This document shows positions 12,941 through 24,007 of a stretch of DNA of 64,000 nt, piece after piece. The stretch comes from Erythrobacter rubeus (lineage in GTDB: Bacteria; Pseudomonadota; Alphaproteobacteria; Sphingomonadales; Sphingomonadaceae). The notes beneath the pieces were generated by a model that did not search any database, was not told the DNA's origin, and worked only from the letters and a program-made list of their open reading frames with translations. The stretch is from assembly GCF_014705715.1 (NCBI RefSeq), contig NZ_JACXLC010000001.1, forward strand, positions 1,346,457-1,410,456, read 5' to 3'. Numbering within the stretch: the stretch's first letter is position 1; every line of letters begins with the position of its first letter. A program made the translations under genes and the position numbers.

Positions 12941-13471
12941 TCAGAACGCGAAGAGCACGCCGCCGGTGACACGGGTTGAATCGAACGCGATGGTGTCGAT
13001 GCCGACGCGCAGTTTCAGCGGGCCGTCACCAATGCCAAAGTCCGCACCGGCCCCGACGAGGTAATCGCCGTCGGTCGTGTCGAACCCGGCGGGCAGCGCA
13101 ACAGGGGCAAAGCGCGAGAAATCGAAATCGACTTCCTGATAGCCGCCGCGGACATACACTTTCCCGCGTTCACCGACACGCACGCCCAACCGGGCCGCGA
13201 CGCCGTACTCGTTATCGATAAAGCCGTCGCCGAAATGGAAGTTGCCCTCCGCCCCGACAAAGATCGTTTCGCCAACCGGAACGTCAACACCCGCGACTAC
13301 ACCGTAAATGCCGCCGTCGTCATCGGGCAGATCGGTGCCGATGTCGTGATAGCCGATTGATGCACCGACATAGGGTTCGGCCGCGCCATCGGTTTGTGCC
13401 TGGGCGGCCGCGGGGATGGCCACGGCGCCGCAAGCTATCGCAGAGAGCGCTGAAAACTTGAGATATTTCAT
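12941..13471 (-). CDS. Outer-membrane beta-barrel protein (opacity/OmpA-like porin)
   Basis: A 176-aa secreted protein with a signal peptide (MKYLKFSALSAIACGAVAIPAAAQAQ). The mature part alternates hydrophobic and polar residues as in 8-stranded barrels: AEPYVGASIGYHDIG, GIYGVVAGVDVPVG, VAARLGVRVGERGKVYVRGGYQEV, and it ends in a strand closing with Phe (GVLFAF), a typical outer-membrane protein C-terminus. It resembles the opacity/surface-antigen family. It lies between an ABC exporter operon and tgt. Its function is unknown; a small structural barrel is most likely. Confidence 0.78.
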   Translation of the reverse strand: MKYLKFSALSAIACGAVAIPAAAQAQTDGAAEPYVGASIGYHDIGTDLPDDDGGIYGVVAGVDVPVGETIFVGAEGNFHFGDGFIDNEYGVAARLGVRVGERGKVYVRGGYQEVDFDFSRFAPVALPAGFDTTDGDYLVGAGADFGIGDGPLKLRVGIDTIAFDSTRVTGGVLFAF

Positions 13472-13621
13472 AGAATTCCTCCAAATGCGTCCGTTAGGGG
13501 GACGGGGAAGAATTGCCTTCGCGGCTCTGTCGATTGCCTGAATGAATCCGTCAGATTTGCTGTGATCGACCAGCGACCATTACGGCCCGACCGATGCCAT
13601 GATCAGCCCAACGAACGCACA

Positions 13622-14389
13622 CTATTCTCTTAGCCGCCAACCGGTCTTGAAGATGAACGCGATGATGGCCGTACAAACCGCGAGGAAACCGAGGGTTAAG
13701 CCAAGCGATATGCCGATCGACACATCCGACGTCCCGTAAAAGGTCCAGCGTAGCCCGCTGACGAGAAATGCGATCGGGTTGGCCAGCGCGATCTTGTCCC
13801 ACGGGTCAGGGAGCATATCGAGCGAATAGAAAGTCCCGCCCAGAAAAGTCAGCGGCGTCAGGATCAACACCGGGATGATTCCGAGCTTTTCGAAGCTGTC
13901 GGCCCAGATGCCGAGGATAAACCCGAACAGCGAAAAACTCGCCGCGACAAGAACTATGAATCCGATCGCGAGCAATGGATATTTGATCTCGTAATCGACG
14001 AACAGTGTCGCCGTGGCGAGGATGATTGCCGCGAGGATCAAGCTTTTCGTGGCCGCGGCGCCGACGAAACCGACAAGCGTCTCTGCCACCCCGACGGGCG
14101 CGGACAAAAGTTCGTAAATCGTGCCGGTGAAGCGGGGCATATAAATGCCGAAACTCGAATTGCTGGTCGTTTCCCCAAGCAATGTCAGCATCAACAGGCC
14201 GGGAATGATGAACGCCGCGTACTCGATGCTCTGGATCGGCTCCATCCTGCTGCCGATGGCAGAGCCGAAAACGATGAAATAGAGCGAAGTCGTAAGCACA
14301 GGGGCTATGACCGACTGAAATGCGGTGCGAAATGCTCGCATCAGTTCGCGCTGATAGATCGACCACGCCCCTCGGAGGTTGAAGCCCAT
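13622..14389 (-). CDS. ABC-2 type transporter permease
   Basis: A 255-aa integral membrane protein with six hydrophobic segments, the usual number for ABC-2 permeases that export drugs, polysaccharides or lipids. The start overlaps the stop of the upstream ATPase gene by one base (TAATG), so the two form an exporter. The loop with LTPLTFLGGTFYSLDMLP near residues 180-197 matches the conserved ABC-2 signature region. The substrate cannot be deduced; DrrAB/YadGH-type systems are the closest general picture. Confidence 0.88.
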   Translation of the reverse strand: MGFNLRGAWSIYQRELMRAFRTAFQSVIAPVLTTSLYFIVFGSAIGSRMEPIQSIEYAAFIIPGLLMLTLLGETTSNSSFGIYMPRFTGTIYELLSAPVGVAETLVGFVGAAATKSLILAAIILATATLFVDYEIKYPLLAIGFIVLVAASFSLFGFILGIWADSFEKLGIIPVLILTPLTFLGGTFYSLDMLPDPWDKIALANPIAFLVSGLRWTFYGTSDVSIGISLGLTLGFLAVCTAIIAFIFKTGWRLRE

Positions 14390-15342
14390 TACGCTTCCTC
14401 CGTTTCGGATACGAGGCCGACAAAAATGTCTTCGAGCGAGCTGTCATGGATATCGATGCCGCGATAATCGATTCCGCTGATGATCAGCGCCTTGGTAAGC
14501 GCCGCAACATCCTCGCGCCCCTTCCCGCTGCCATCCCCGCCGCGGTAGCAAAGCTCCATCCCGTCGGCGCGAAGCTCGACCGGGAATGTCGCGATACTCG
14601 GGGGCAGTTCGCGCAAAGGCTCGCTGAGCGCGATGACCGCTTCGGTTCGGCCCATCCGCTGCATCATCGCGTCCTTGTCGTCCACCATCAGGATCTGTCC
14701 CTTGCGGATGACACCGACACGGTCGGCCATTTCTTCGGCCTCTTCGATGTAATGCGTGGTCAGGATGATCGTCGTACCGCGCTCGCGCAGGGCTGCAATC
14801 TGCTTCCACATATCCTTGCGCAGTTCGACATCGACACCGGCTGTGGGTTCGTCGAGGAATAGAAGATCCGGCTCATGCGCGAGCGCTTTCGCAATCAGCA
14901 CGCGCCGCTTCATTCCGCCCGACAGTTCGCGGATCTGGCTGTCGCGCTTGTCCCAGAGCGTGAGGCTGCGCAGCACTTCCTCGATACGGGCCTTGTCAGG
15001 CGGAAAGCCGAACAGACCGCGGGAATAGCTGACCGCGCGGTGCACGGTTTCGAACATGTCAGTGCTGAGTTCCTGCGGGACGAGGCCGATCCGCCCCCTC
15101 GCCTCTCGCCAATTGTGCGCGAGGTCCTCGCCAAACGCCGTCACTTTCCCGCTCGTTGGCCGGACCAGACCACACACCGCTCCGATCAAGGTGGTCTTGC
15201 CGGCGCCATTCGGGCCGAGCAGCGCAAAGATTTCGCCTTTTCGGATGGTCAGATCGACATTGTCCAGCGCTCTGACGCCGCCTTTGTAGACCTTGCTAAG
15301 GCCGGAAATGTCGAGGATCGCTTCGTCGGTCACTTCCGCCAT
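14389..15342 (-). CDS. ABC transporter ATP-binding protein (exporter type)
   Basis: A 317-aa ATPase partner of the following permease. Walker A is GPNGAGKTT (residues about 44-52), the signature motif LSGGMKRRV is at about 140-148, Walker B is LLFLDEPTAGVD near 160-171, and the switch His is in LTTHYIEEAEEMADRVG. The C-terminal extension beyond residue 230 resembles that of DrrA-like exporters. The gene is 32 bp downstream of queA on the same strand and probably starts the exporter unit. Confidence 0.92.
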   Translation of the reverse strand: MAEVTDEAILDISGLSKVYKGGVRALDNVDLTIRKGEIFALLGPNGAGKTTLIGAVCGLVRPTSGKVTAFGEDLAHNWREARGRIGLVPQELSTDMFETVHRAVSYSRGLFGFPPDKARIEEVLRSLTLWDKRDSQIRELSGGMKRRVLIAKALAHEPDLLFLDEPTAGVDVELRKDMWKQIAALRERGTTIILTTHYIEEAEEMADRVGVIRKGQILMVDDKDAMMQRMGRTEAVIALSEPLRELPPSIATFPVELRADGMELCYRGGDGSGKGREDVAALTKALIISGIDYRGIDIHDSSLEDIFVGLVSETEEA

Positions 15343-15374
15343 TTGGCACAGGCGAGCGGGAATGCAAGCGCGCG

Positions 15375-16412
15375 CTAGGGAAGGAGCAGCGAAGAATCTC
15401 CATAGGAGTAGAAACGATAATTGTTGGCGATGGCGTGCGCGTACGCTGCCATCATCCGCTCGCGCCCCATCAGAGCGCTAACCAGCATCATCAGTGTCGA
15501 TTTCGGCAGGTGGAAATTGGTCATCAGCCCGTCGACACCATTGAAAGTGTAGCCCGGCGTGATGAAAATGTCTGTGTCACCTGCGAATTCGCGAATTTTT
15601 CCATTCGCATCGCCGGCGCTTTCCAACAATCGCAGCGCAGTGGTGCCGACCGCGACGATCCTCCCGCCTGCCTCCCGCGCTTGGTTGAGGCGGTCGGCGG
15701 TTGCTTGTGTAATGCGCCCGAATTCCGAATGCATGGCGTGATCATCGGTATCGTCTGCCTTTACTGGCAAGAACGTGCCTGCGCCTACGTGCAGCGTCAG
15801 TGTCTCGCGCTTGATCCCCTTCGCATCAATTGCATCGATAAGCTTTTGCGTGAAGTGCAGCGATGCAGTCGGCGCGGCTACGGCACCATCCTCTCTCGCA
15901 AACATGGTCTGGTAATCGGTGATATCCTGTTCATCCACGCCGCGCTTTTGCGCGATGTAGGGTGGGAGCGGCATCGTTCCTGCGCGATCGAGCAGAACTT
16001 CGACCGGCTCTTCCCCTTCGAAAAAAAGCGTGATGCTACCGTCGGCGTGACGCTCTTCGGCGATCGCGGTCACGCCGCCGCCGAAGACCAGCTGGTCTTG
16101 CACCTTTATCCGTTTTGCATTGCGAACGAATGCCTGCCAGCGGCGCAAATCCATGCGCTTGTGCAAGGTCGCGCCGATCCTTGCCTCGCCTTTGGCGCGA
16201 CGCCCTTCGAGCTGAGCGGGAATGACGCGGGTGTCGTTGAAAACGAGCACGTCGCCCGGTTCGAGCAAGTCCGGTAGATCGCGCACCCCGCGATCTTCGA
16301 ATGGCGCCTGAGCGCCGCGCACCAGCAACATGCGCGCCGCATCGCGCGGTCGCACTGGGCGAAGCGCTATCCGGTCCTGCGGAAGTTCGAAATCGAAGAG
16401 ATCAACACGCAT
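15375..16412 (-). CDS. queA: S-adenosylmethionine:tRNA ribosyltransferase-isomerase
   Basis: QueA transfers and isomerises the ribosyl moiety of SAM onto preQ1-tRNA, giving epoxyqueuosine. The 345-aa product starts [19 protein letters not shown] and contains [26 protein letters not shown] (about residues 181-189), [12 protein letters not shown] [12 protein letters not shown], and the C-terminal [17 protein letters not shown]. It shares the queuosine pathway with tgt nearby on the same strand, with the exporter and porin genes in between. Confidence 0.96.
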   Translation of the reverse strand: MRVDLFDFELPQDRIALRPVRPRDAARMLLVRGAQAPFEDRGVRDLPDLLEPGDVLVFNDTRVIPAQLEGRRAKGEARIGATLHKRMDLRRWQAFVRNAKRIKVQDQLVFGGGVTAIAEERHADGSITLFFEGEEPVEVLLDRAGTMPLPPYIAQKRGVDEQDITDYQTMFAREDGAVAAPTASLHFTQKLIDAIDAKGIKRETLTLHVGAGTFLPVKADDTDDHAMHSEFGRITQATADRLNQAREAGGRIVAVGTTALRLLESAGDANGKIREFAGDTDIFITPGYTFNGVDGLMTNFHLPKSTLMMLVSALMGRERMMAAYAHAIANNYRFYSYGDSSLLLP

Positions 16413-16451
16413 GGGCGCGCGCCTAGCGTGTGTCTCGGCTCTGCGAAAGCC

Positions 16452-17168
16452 TTACTGCGCTTCGATCGGAGCGCTCAGCAGATCGGCCGTGATATCCTGT
16501 TCCGGGGGAGCAGGAGGCGCGATGACCGGCGGGGCTTTATTGTCGCTGGCGATCGAGGCCTGGAGGATACGTGTCGGATCCTGCGGTGGCTCGCCGCGAT
16601 TGATATCATCCACAGCGGCCATGTTGTCGATCACGCGGCCAAGATTGGTATAACGTTTGTCGAGGCTGAAGCGCGGATAGAACACGATGAAGAACTGGCT
16701 GTTGGCGCTGTCTTCCTCCGAAGCTCGCGCCATCGATACCGTACCGCGAACATGCGGCATCGGGTTGAATTCTGCTTTCAGGTCGGGAAGCTCACTGCCG
16801 CCCTGACCAGTGCCGGTCGGATCCCCGCCCTGCGCCATGAAGCCGTCGATGACGCGGTGGAAGATGATCCCGTCATAAAATCCCTGACGGGTGAGCGTCT
16901 TGATCCGCTCGACATGTTCGGGGGCCCATTCCGGCATAAGCCGGATCGACACGCGCTCGCCCGTAGAAAGGTCGAGCACCCAGACATTTTCAAGGTCTTC
17001 GGTTTCATCGAAATTCACAGGGACGAAGCTGCGCGAAGGCGCTTCCACCGCTTCTTCATCTTGCGCAAAAGTTGCCGAGGGAACGGCAAACAGTGAAAGT
17101 GCGGCAAGCGTGCCAAGTGTTTTCTTGATCATGGGGTTCTTCATAATGCTGTGGGTATGACGCGACAT
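16452..17168 (-). CDS. Peptidyl-prolyl cis-trans isomerase, cyclophilin type, exported
   Basis: A periplasmic cyclophilin that accelerates proline isomerisation in exported proteins. The signal peptide is KKTLGTLAALSLFAVPSATFAQ, and translation may start at the second Met (residue 9). The cyclophilin core shows FYDGIIFHRVIDGFMAQGGDPTGTG with the catalytic FHRV..FMAQGGD motif near residues 96-115, and SQFFIVF near 155. A proline-rich tail of about 50 residues follows. It lies downstream of coaD on the same strand with a 72-bp gap. Confidence 0.9.
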   Translation of the reverse strand: MSRHTHSIMKNPMIKKTLGTLAALSLFAVPSATFAQDEEAVEAPSRSFVPVNFDETEDLENVWVLDLSTGERVSIRLMPEWAPEHVERIKTLTRQGFYDGIIFHRVIDGFMAQGGDPTGTGQGGSELPDLKAEFNPMPHVRGTVSMARASEEDSANSQFFIVFYPRFSLDKRYTNLGRVIDNMAAVDDINRGEPPQDPTRILQASIASDNKAPPVIAPPAPPEQDITADLLSAPIEAQ

Positions 17169-17240
17169 TTAGCTGTACGGGGCTGACACTTCAATGAACG
17201 AAGCGCGCCAATCGACAGGTGCGAAGGTGTCGAAGCGCGG

Positions 17241-17753
17241 TCAGTAATCACCCTTCCGTCCCAGTTTTTCTACCCTTGCAATCACTTCATCGCACACGGG
17301 TTTGCTCACAAAAGGTGTGATGTCACCGCCGTAGAGCGCGATTTCCTTTACCAATTTCGATGCGATGGGTTGCAGGGAAACGTCTGCCATCAGAAAGATC
17401 GTTTCGATATCATCATCAAGCTGCTGATTCATGCCCGCCATCTGGTATTCGTACTCGAAATCGGCGACAGCGCGGAGCCCTCTGATGATGACGGTCGCGC
17501 CCTGTTTCTGCGCGAATTTCACGAGGAGTGCGTTGAAGCCCACGACTTCGACGTTATCGAGACCGAGATTCTCCACCTCCCGCTGCACCATCGCAAAACG
17601 CTCTTCGGTCGAGAACATCGGATTTTTCGAAGGGTTGGTGGTGACCCCAAGGATCAGCTTGTCGACAAGCTTTGCGCCGCGGCGGATGATATCCGCGTGA
17701 CCCAGTGTGATCGGATCGAAAGTGCCCGGGTAGATGCCTACGCGCTGTGTCAT
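17241..17753 (-). CDS. coaD: Pantetheine-phosphate adenylyltransferase
   Basis: CoaD adds AMP to 4'-phosphopantetheine, the penultimate step of coenzyme A synthesis. From ATG 17753 the product is 170 aa starting MTQRVGIYPGTFDPITLGHADII, with the T/HxGH nucleotidyltransferase motif (TLGH). It also contains VIIRGLRAVADFEYEYQMA and the ISSSLVKEI-like segment IASKLVKEIA. A longer in-frame start would add 54 low-complexity residues, and the ATG overlaps the stop of the upstream lipoprotein gene as ATGA, which supports this start. Confidence 0.95.
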   Translation of the reverse strand: MTQRVGIYPGTFDPITLGHADIIRRGAKLVDKLILGVTTNPSKNPMFSTEERFAMVQREVENLGLDNVEVVGFNALLVKFAQKQGATVIIRGLRAVADFEYEYQMAGMNQQLDDDIETIFLMADVSLQPIASKLVKEIALYGGDITPFVSKPVCDEVIARVEKLGRKGDY

Positions 17754-18205
17754 TGCTGATCGACCTCCCACTCGATGCCGGCCGCAGAACCATCGTCCGC
17801 GATCCTGATCAGGACCGCCTCGGAGCTTCCCTCGCCGTCCTCGCTTACAAACCGACCATCTTCGGTCTGCGAGAAGCCCAGGGATTTGAGCACCGCTGGC
17901 ATATCCTCTGCGCATCCAACAGGTGACTGATAGGCGCGAATATAAAGGCCGGAACCGTCCGCCTCTCGGCGTCGCATTGTTCCGATAAGCTCCGAATCCT
18001 CACATTGCTGCGCTTCGAAACGGTCGACGAACTCAGCCACCATCTGCCGCTTTTCGCGGGCTGCCTCTTCGGAAGGCCCCATGTGGTGCCCCTCATGAGA
18101 AACCATTTCGGCTGACGCGTCACTCTGGCCGGAAGGCTCAGGCTGGGCCGAGCAGGCAGCGAGAGAAGCGCAGACCAGCGTAAGCGGAAAAGCAGAAATC
18201 CTCAT
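17750..18205 (-). CDS. Small lipoprotein of unknown function
   Basis: A 151-aa protein with a lipoprotein signal peptide (MRISAFPLTLVCASLAAC, lipobox LAAC, acylated Cys at residue 18). The mature region starts with a flexible Ser/Glu/His-rich stretch containing HEGHHMG, followed by a compact domain with two Cys (QQCED and VGCAED) that could form a disulfide. I do not recognise the family. It overlaps the end of the polyprenyl synthase gene and the start of coaD by four bases each (ATGA), so it is locked into the same operon. Confidence 0.75.
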   Translation of the reverse strand: MRISAFPLTLVCASLAACSAQPEPSGQSDASAEMVSHEGHHMGPSEEAAREKRQMVAEFVDRFEAQQCEDSELIGTMRRREADGSGLYIRAYQSPVGCAEDMPAVLKSLGFSQTEDGRFVSEDGEGSSEAVLIRIADDGSAAGIEWEVDQQ

Positions 18206-19113
18206 CGATCACGCTCCACAATAAACCGCGCAAGCTCCCGCAGCAGGTCAGCTTCCGCGCCATGATTGGCCAGATGACCAACGGCTTGGTCGACGAGTAC
18301 CCGTGCCTGCTCGCGGGCCTTGTCGACTCCCATCAGCGTCACGAACGTTTGCTTGCCCTGTTCATCGTCCTTGCGCAGAGCCTTGCCCGCCTTCTCCTGA
18401 TCCCCGGTAACATCGAGAAGGTCGTCGGCAATCTGAAATGCGAGACCGATATCGCGTGAATAGGCCCGAAGATGCGCGCGGCCTTCGGGCGGAACTTTGC
18501 CCAGTATAGCGCCCATCTCGACCGAAGCGGCGAGCAGTGCGCCCGTTTTCAGCTGCTGCAAGCGCGTGATGGAATGGAGGTCGTATTCGACGCCCTCTTC
18601 ATCGGCGACCATATCCATGATCTGTCCGCCCGCCATCCCGTTCATGCCGCTCGCCGTTCCGAGCGTTGCTATCAGCTCGCTGCGCACGAACGGATCGCTG
18701 CTTGTTTCGGTATCCGCCAGGATCTCGAACGCCAGCGCGTGCAATGCGTCCCCCGCCAGCACCGCCGTCGCCTCATCGAAAGTCTTGTGCAAGGTCGGCT
18801 TTCCGTGGCGCAGATCATCATCATCCATGCAGGGAAGATCATCGTGGATGAGGGAATAGGCATGGATAGCTTCAACTGCAGCGCCTGCGCGCAGCGCCGC
18901 GGTACGGTCAACGCCGTAGAGCTCAGCCGTGCTGACAACCAGCAGGGGGCGCACCCGCTTTCCGCCGCCGATCGTCGCGTATCGCATCGCTTCAACCAGC
19001 CTGGCTCGCGTATCGTTCGGCACCGGCAGAAACGCATCGAAAACCGAATCGATCTCGGCCTGAACCCGCTTCAGTCCACTGCTGAGCACGCCTTCAATAC
19101 CTACGACCGTCAT
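18202..19113 (-). CDS. ispA: Polyprenyl (farnesyl) diphosphate synthase
   Basis: A trans-prenyltransferase that condenses IPP with allylic diphosphates to give farnesyl or geranylgeranyl diphosphate for quinones, carotenoids and lipid carriers. The 303-aa protein has GGGKRVRPLL, the first Asp-rich motif DDLPCMDDDDLRHGKPT and the second motif LAFQIADDLLDVTGD. The xseB-ispA order is the classic one, which favours farnesyl diphosphate synthase. I chose ATG 19113, one base after the xseB stop; an in-frame start at 19158 would overlap xseB by 44 bp. Confidence 0.92.
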   Translation of the reverse strand: MTVVGIEGVLSSGLKRVQAEIDSVFDAFLPVPNDTRARLVEAMRYATIGGGKRVRPLLVVSTAELYGVDRTAALRAGAAVEAIHAYSLIHDDLPCMDDDDLRHGKPTLHKTFDEATAVLAGDALHALAFEILADTETSSDPFVRSELIATLGTASGMNGMAGGQIMDMVADEEGVEYDLHSITRLQQLKTGALLAASVEMGAILGKVPPEGRAHLRAYSRDIGLAFQIADDLLDVTGDQEKAGKALRKDDEQGKQTFVTLMGVDKAREQARVLVDQAVGHLANHGAEADLLRELARFIVERDR

Positions 19114-19114
19114 T

Positions 19115-19396
19115 TCAGTCGGTCCCGTCCAGCGGCGCAGTTCCACTAGGCTTGCCATCTGCCCCGGTCACGATTTTTTCAATGCGGGCTTGCGCACTAT
19201 CGAGCCGTTTCTGACAGGCGGCCCGCAACTGCTCACCGCGCTCATAAAGCGTAATCGATTCATCGAGCGGAACATCGCCGCGCTCCAGCTGCTGCACGAT
19301 GTTTTCAAGCGCGCCGAGCGCCTGTTCGAAACTCATTGCCGCGATGTCATCCGCATTCGGTGCGGAACCATTTCCCTCGTCCATGCGCTGGAGCAT
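19115..19396 (-). CDS. xseB: Exodeoxyribonuclease VII small subunit
   Basis: The small subunit of ExoVII, a single-strand DNA exonuclease whose large subunit XseA is not in this window. The 93-aa product contains the family core MSFEQALGALENIVQQLERGDVPLDESITLYERGEQLRAACQ, with the coiled two-helix pattern. A second Met at residue 5 could be the start. It heads the minus-strand operon xseB-ispA-lipoprotein-coaD. Confidence 0.95.
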   Translation of the reverse strand: MLQRMDEGNGSAPNADDIAAMSFEQALGALENIVQQLERGDVPLDESITLYERGEQLRAACQKRLDSAQARIEKIVTGADGKPSGTAPLDGTD

Positions 19397-19478
19397 TGAC
19401 CGTGCCAGACTGCCTGGTCAAGGCTGGCCAGATACAAATACCGCCTGAATTAAAGCGGGTGCAACAGGGAACGCACAC

Positions 19479-19883
19479 ATGACCAAATTCATCATCGCCT
19501 ATGTCTGCGCGGCAATCGTGTTCGGCATACTCGACTCGCTGTGGCTGCGCTGGGCCGGACCCAACCTTTACCGCCCCGTAATTGGCGAGATCATGGCGAA
19601 GGATTTCAACGTCGGGGCGGCGGGCGCGTTTTACCTCATTTACCTTGCAGGCATGGTCTGGTTCGCGATCAAGCCTGGCCTCGAAACCGGTTCGGTCGCA
19701 ACAGCGCTGCTCAACGGCGCTTTGCTGGGTGCGCTTTGCTACGCGACATTCGATCTGACGAGCCAGGCGGTCTTCAAGGTCTGGGCCACAAAGATTTCGG
19801 TGCTGGACATCATGTGGGGAGCATTCGCCACCGGCACGACAAGTGCCGTTGCAACCTGGGCGACTTTGCGCTTCACGTCTTGA
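19479..19883 (+). CDS. DUF2177 family membrane protein
   Basis: A 134-aa protein with four predicted membrane helices. The N-terminal FIIAYVCAAIVFGILDSLWLRW followed by NLYRPVIGEIMA matches the DUF2177 pattern (helix, then Y-R-x-x-I/L-G-x-x-M/L), and the last helix region has the D-x-x-W-G segment DIMWGAFATGTTSAVA. The family has no established function. It is divergent from xseB and 24 bp before another membrane protein gene. Confidence 0.8.
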   Translation: MTKFIIAYVCAAIVFGILDSLWLRWAGPNLYRPVIGEIMAKDFNVGAAGAFYLIYLAGMVWFAIKPGLETGSVATALLNGALLGALCYATFDLTSQAVFKVWATKISVLDIMWGAFATGTTSAVATWATLRFTS

Positions 19884-19907
19884 CGACCGTATCGAGGGGG
19901 CAAGACC

Positions 19908-20582
19908 ATGTTTGTTGGACACTGGGCGCCGGCCTTTGCCGCAGCCGCCATCAGCCCAAGCGGGCCTAAACTGGCAACGTACTTCATTGCGGCGCAGCTC
20001 GTCGATTGGGGCTTCTTCGCGCTCGCCCTGTTCGGAATTGAGCGCATGCGTGTCGACCCAGATGCGACCGTCATGGTGCCGTTCGATTTGTATCACATGC
20101 CCTATACGCACTCATTGCTAGGCACCGGGATATGGGCGGTCGCCATGGCCGGAGTCGTCCTGATCCTCAATCGCAACCTGATCGGCGGCCTGCTTGCGGG
20201 CCTTGTCGTCATGTCGCATTGGTTGCTTGACTGGATAACGCACCGACCGGACATGACGATCGCAGGGGGCGAGGAAACGTATGGACTCGGCCTGTGGAAC
20301 TATCCATTTGCCGCCATCCCGCTTGAGGCAGGCATCACGCTGGCGGCATTCGTATTCTACCTGAAACGAACGCGCGGACCGATCGGGCCGCCGCTCATTC
20401 TGCTATTGGTGCTTGGCGCCTTTCAAGCAATCAACTGGTTCGGACCTCATCCAGCCTCTGCAGGCCCGATGCTTTACCTGCAGGCGCTCCTCGCTTTCGG
20501 AGTTGCAACGGCTTTCGCGTGGTGGGTCGGGGAGAATCGCTATTTCGTGAGACGAGGCGGGTTGGCGACAACCGGCGTCTGA
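19908..20582 (+). CDS. Multi-spanning membrane protein, unknown function
   Basis: A 224-aa protein with six or seven hydrophobic segments. His and Asp residues sit at helix ends: MFVGHWAPAFAAA, FDLYHMPYTHSLLGT, and MSHWLLDWITHRPDM. This spacing resembles the YdjM/DUF457 type of membrane-bound metal-dependent hydrolase-like proteins, but the match is from memory and partial. It lies directly upstream of purL and downstream of the DUF2177 gene, and the three may be co-transcribed. Confidence 0.65.
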   Translation: MFVGHWAPAFAAAAISPSGPKLATYFIAAQLVDWGFFALALFGIERMRVDPDATVMVPFDLYHMPYTHSLLGTGIWAVAMAGVVLILNRNLIGGLLAGLVVMSHWLLDWITHRPDMTIAGGEETYGLGLWNYPFAAIPLEAGITLAAFVFYLKRTRGPIGPPLILLLVLGAFQAINWFGPHPASAGPMLYLQALLAFGVATAFAWWVGENRYFVRRGGLATTGV

Positions 20583-20597
20583 ATTACAGGGGCGCGC

Positions 20598-22834
<2,237 letters not shown>

Positions 22835-22838
<4 letters not shown>

Positions 22839-23260
22839 CCTACCAGCACTCCGGATCTTGCCATTGTGGCGCCAACCGGGTGCTGCTTACGACGCAGTTT
22901 GCCGAAGATGAGATCGCCCCGCGCGTCTGTGGGTGCGATTTCTGCCTCAAGCATCGACCCAACTGGTTTTCGGACCGCACGGGACAGCTGGCAGTCAACT
23001 ATGCGGTCGAACCCACCCGCTACCGCTTTGGTAGCGAGACCGCGGATTTCCTCATCTGCCCACGCTGCGGGGTTGTCGTCGCTGCCATCTGTAAAAGCGA
23101 TGGCAAGACGATCGGCGTATTCAACCTCAATTGTCTGGAGGCTCATCAGGATTGGCCCGCCCAGGCACAGGACGTGAATTACGATGGAGAGGAGCTTCAG
23201 AACCGCGTTGAGCGCCGGGCGGCCAATTGGATGCCGGTGAGCCTCAAGGCTATTTCTTGA
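22835..23260 (+). CDS. GFA/CENP-V family zinc protein
   Basis: A 141-aa protein of the GFA fold (glutathione-dependent formaldehyde-activating enzyme-like). The zinc ligands are visible as SCHCGA (near residue 8), CGCDFCLKH (near 30) and CPRCGV (near 74). The family is broad and mostly uncharacterised, so formaldehyde metabolism should not be assumed. GTG 22835 is favoured because it overlaps the purL stop as GTGA; ATG 22823 in the same frame is the alternative. It overlaps the next gene by TTGA. Confidence 0.82.
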
Positions 23261-23595
23261 TCGCCGCTTTGGAAATTATCCAACCACTCTTGCATTATAG
23301 CGGCCACTGGCTGGCTCCCTTCGCAATCGGATGGCTGCTCTGGCGTGATAATTGGCTTCGCACAGGAGCCATGATTGCCGCGGCAAACCTGATCGATCTC
23401 GATCACTTCCTAGCCGACCCGATCTTCAATCCCGATCGCTGCTCGATCGGTTTCCACCTCCTGCACGGTTGGGAAGCCGCGCTTGTATACGCCGTGATGC
23501 TCGCGATGCCGCATTGGTCGATCCGCGCTTTTGGGCTCGGCGCAATCTGGCATCTCGCGGTGGACTACGGAGACTGCGTCATGCAGACTTTGTGA
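23257..23595 (+). CDS. DUF6122 family membrane protein
   Basis: A 112-aa membrane protein. It contains LLHYSGHWLAPFAIGWLLW, NLIDLDHFLADPIFNPDRCSIGFHLLHGW and a late IWHLAVD helix, a pattern of conserved His/Asp residues that I associate with DUF6122. These could bind metal, but no function is known. The likely start is TTG 23257, overlapping the stop of the GFA gene (TTGA); a TTG at 23227 is also in frame. Confidence 0.7.
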   Translation: MIAALEIIQPLLHYSGHWLAPFAIGWLLWRDNWLRTGAMIAAANLIDLDHFLADPIFNPDRCSIGFHLLHGWEAALVYAVMLAMPHWSIRAFGLGAIWHLAVDYGDCVMQTL

Positions 23596-23596
23596 C

Positions 23597-24004
23597 ATGA
23601 CCGCAGGATATTCGGGCACACCGCTAGCCAAGAAACTGACTCTGAAGGATGGAATGCGCGTCTGGTTCGACGGCATGCCCGGTAATATCCGGAAAGAGAT
23701 AGACAAGTTCGACCTCACCCTGTCCGAACAGGAAAGCCCCGATCTCGGTTTCGACGGTGCTCATATATTCGTGAGGTCCGAAGCGAGCCTGATCAGCAAG
23801 GTCAACGATCTACGCCGGACCATGGACAAGGATGGTCAGCTTTGGGTCAGCTGGCCCAAAAAGACATCGGGTGTCGAAACAGAAATAAGCGAGCATGACG
23901 TGCGTCAGGCAGGGCTCGAAGCGGGCCTTGTCGACACCAAGAAATGCGCAGTGGACGAGGTATGGTCGGGCCTCAAATTCGTAGTCCGGAAGGCCGATGG
24001 GTAA
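23597..24004 (+). CDS. DUF3052 family protein
   Basis: A 135-aa soluble protein starting MTAGYSGTPLAKKLTLKDGM. It shows the family landmarks GYSGTPLAKKL, a central VRSEASL segment, LWVSWPKKTSGVETE near residues 82-96 and the ending AGLVDTKKCAVDEVWSGLKFVVRK. The function of the family is unknown. It starts one base after the stop of the preceding gene and ends convergently 3 bp from the first coq4 gene. Confidence 0.8.
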   Translation: MTAGYSGTPLAKKLTLKDGMRVWFDGMPGNIRKEIDKFDLTLSEQESPDLGFDGAHIFVRSEASLISKVNDLRRTMDKDGQLWVSWPKKTSGVETEISEHDVRQAGLEAGLVDTKKCAVDEVWSGLKFVVRKADG

Positions 24005-24007
24005 GGT

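Noticed and set aside
15435..16277. Plus-strand frame of 280 codons opposite queA
   Set aside because: It lies fully within the conserved queA gene on the other strand and has no recognisable motif.
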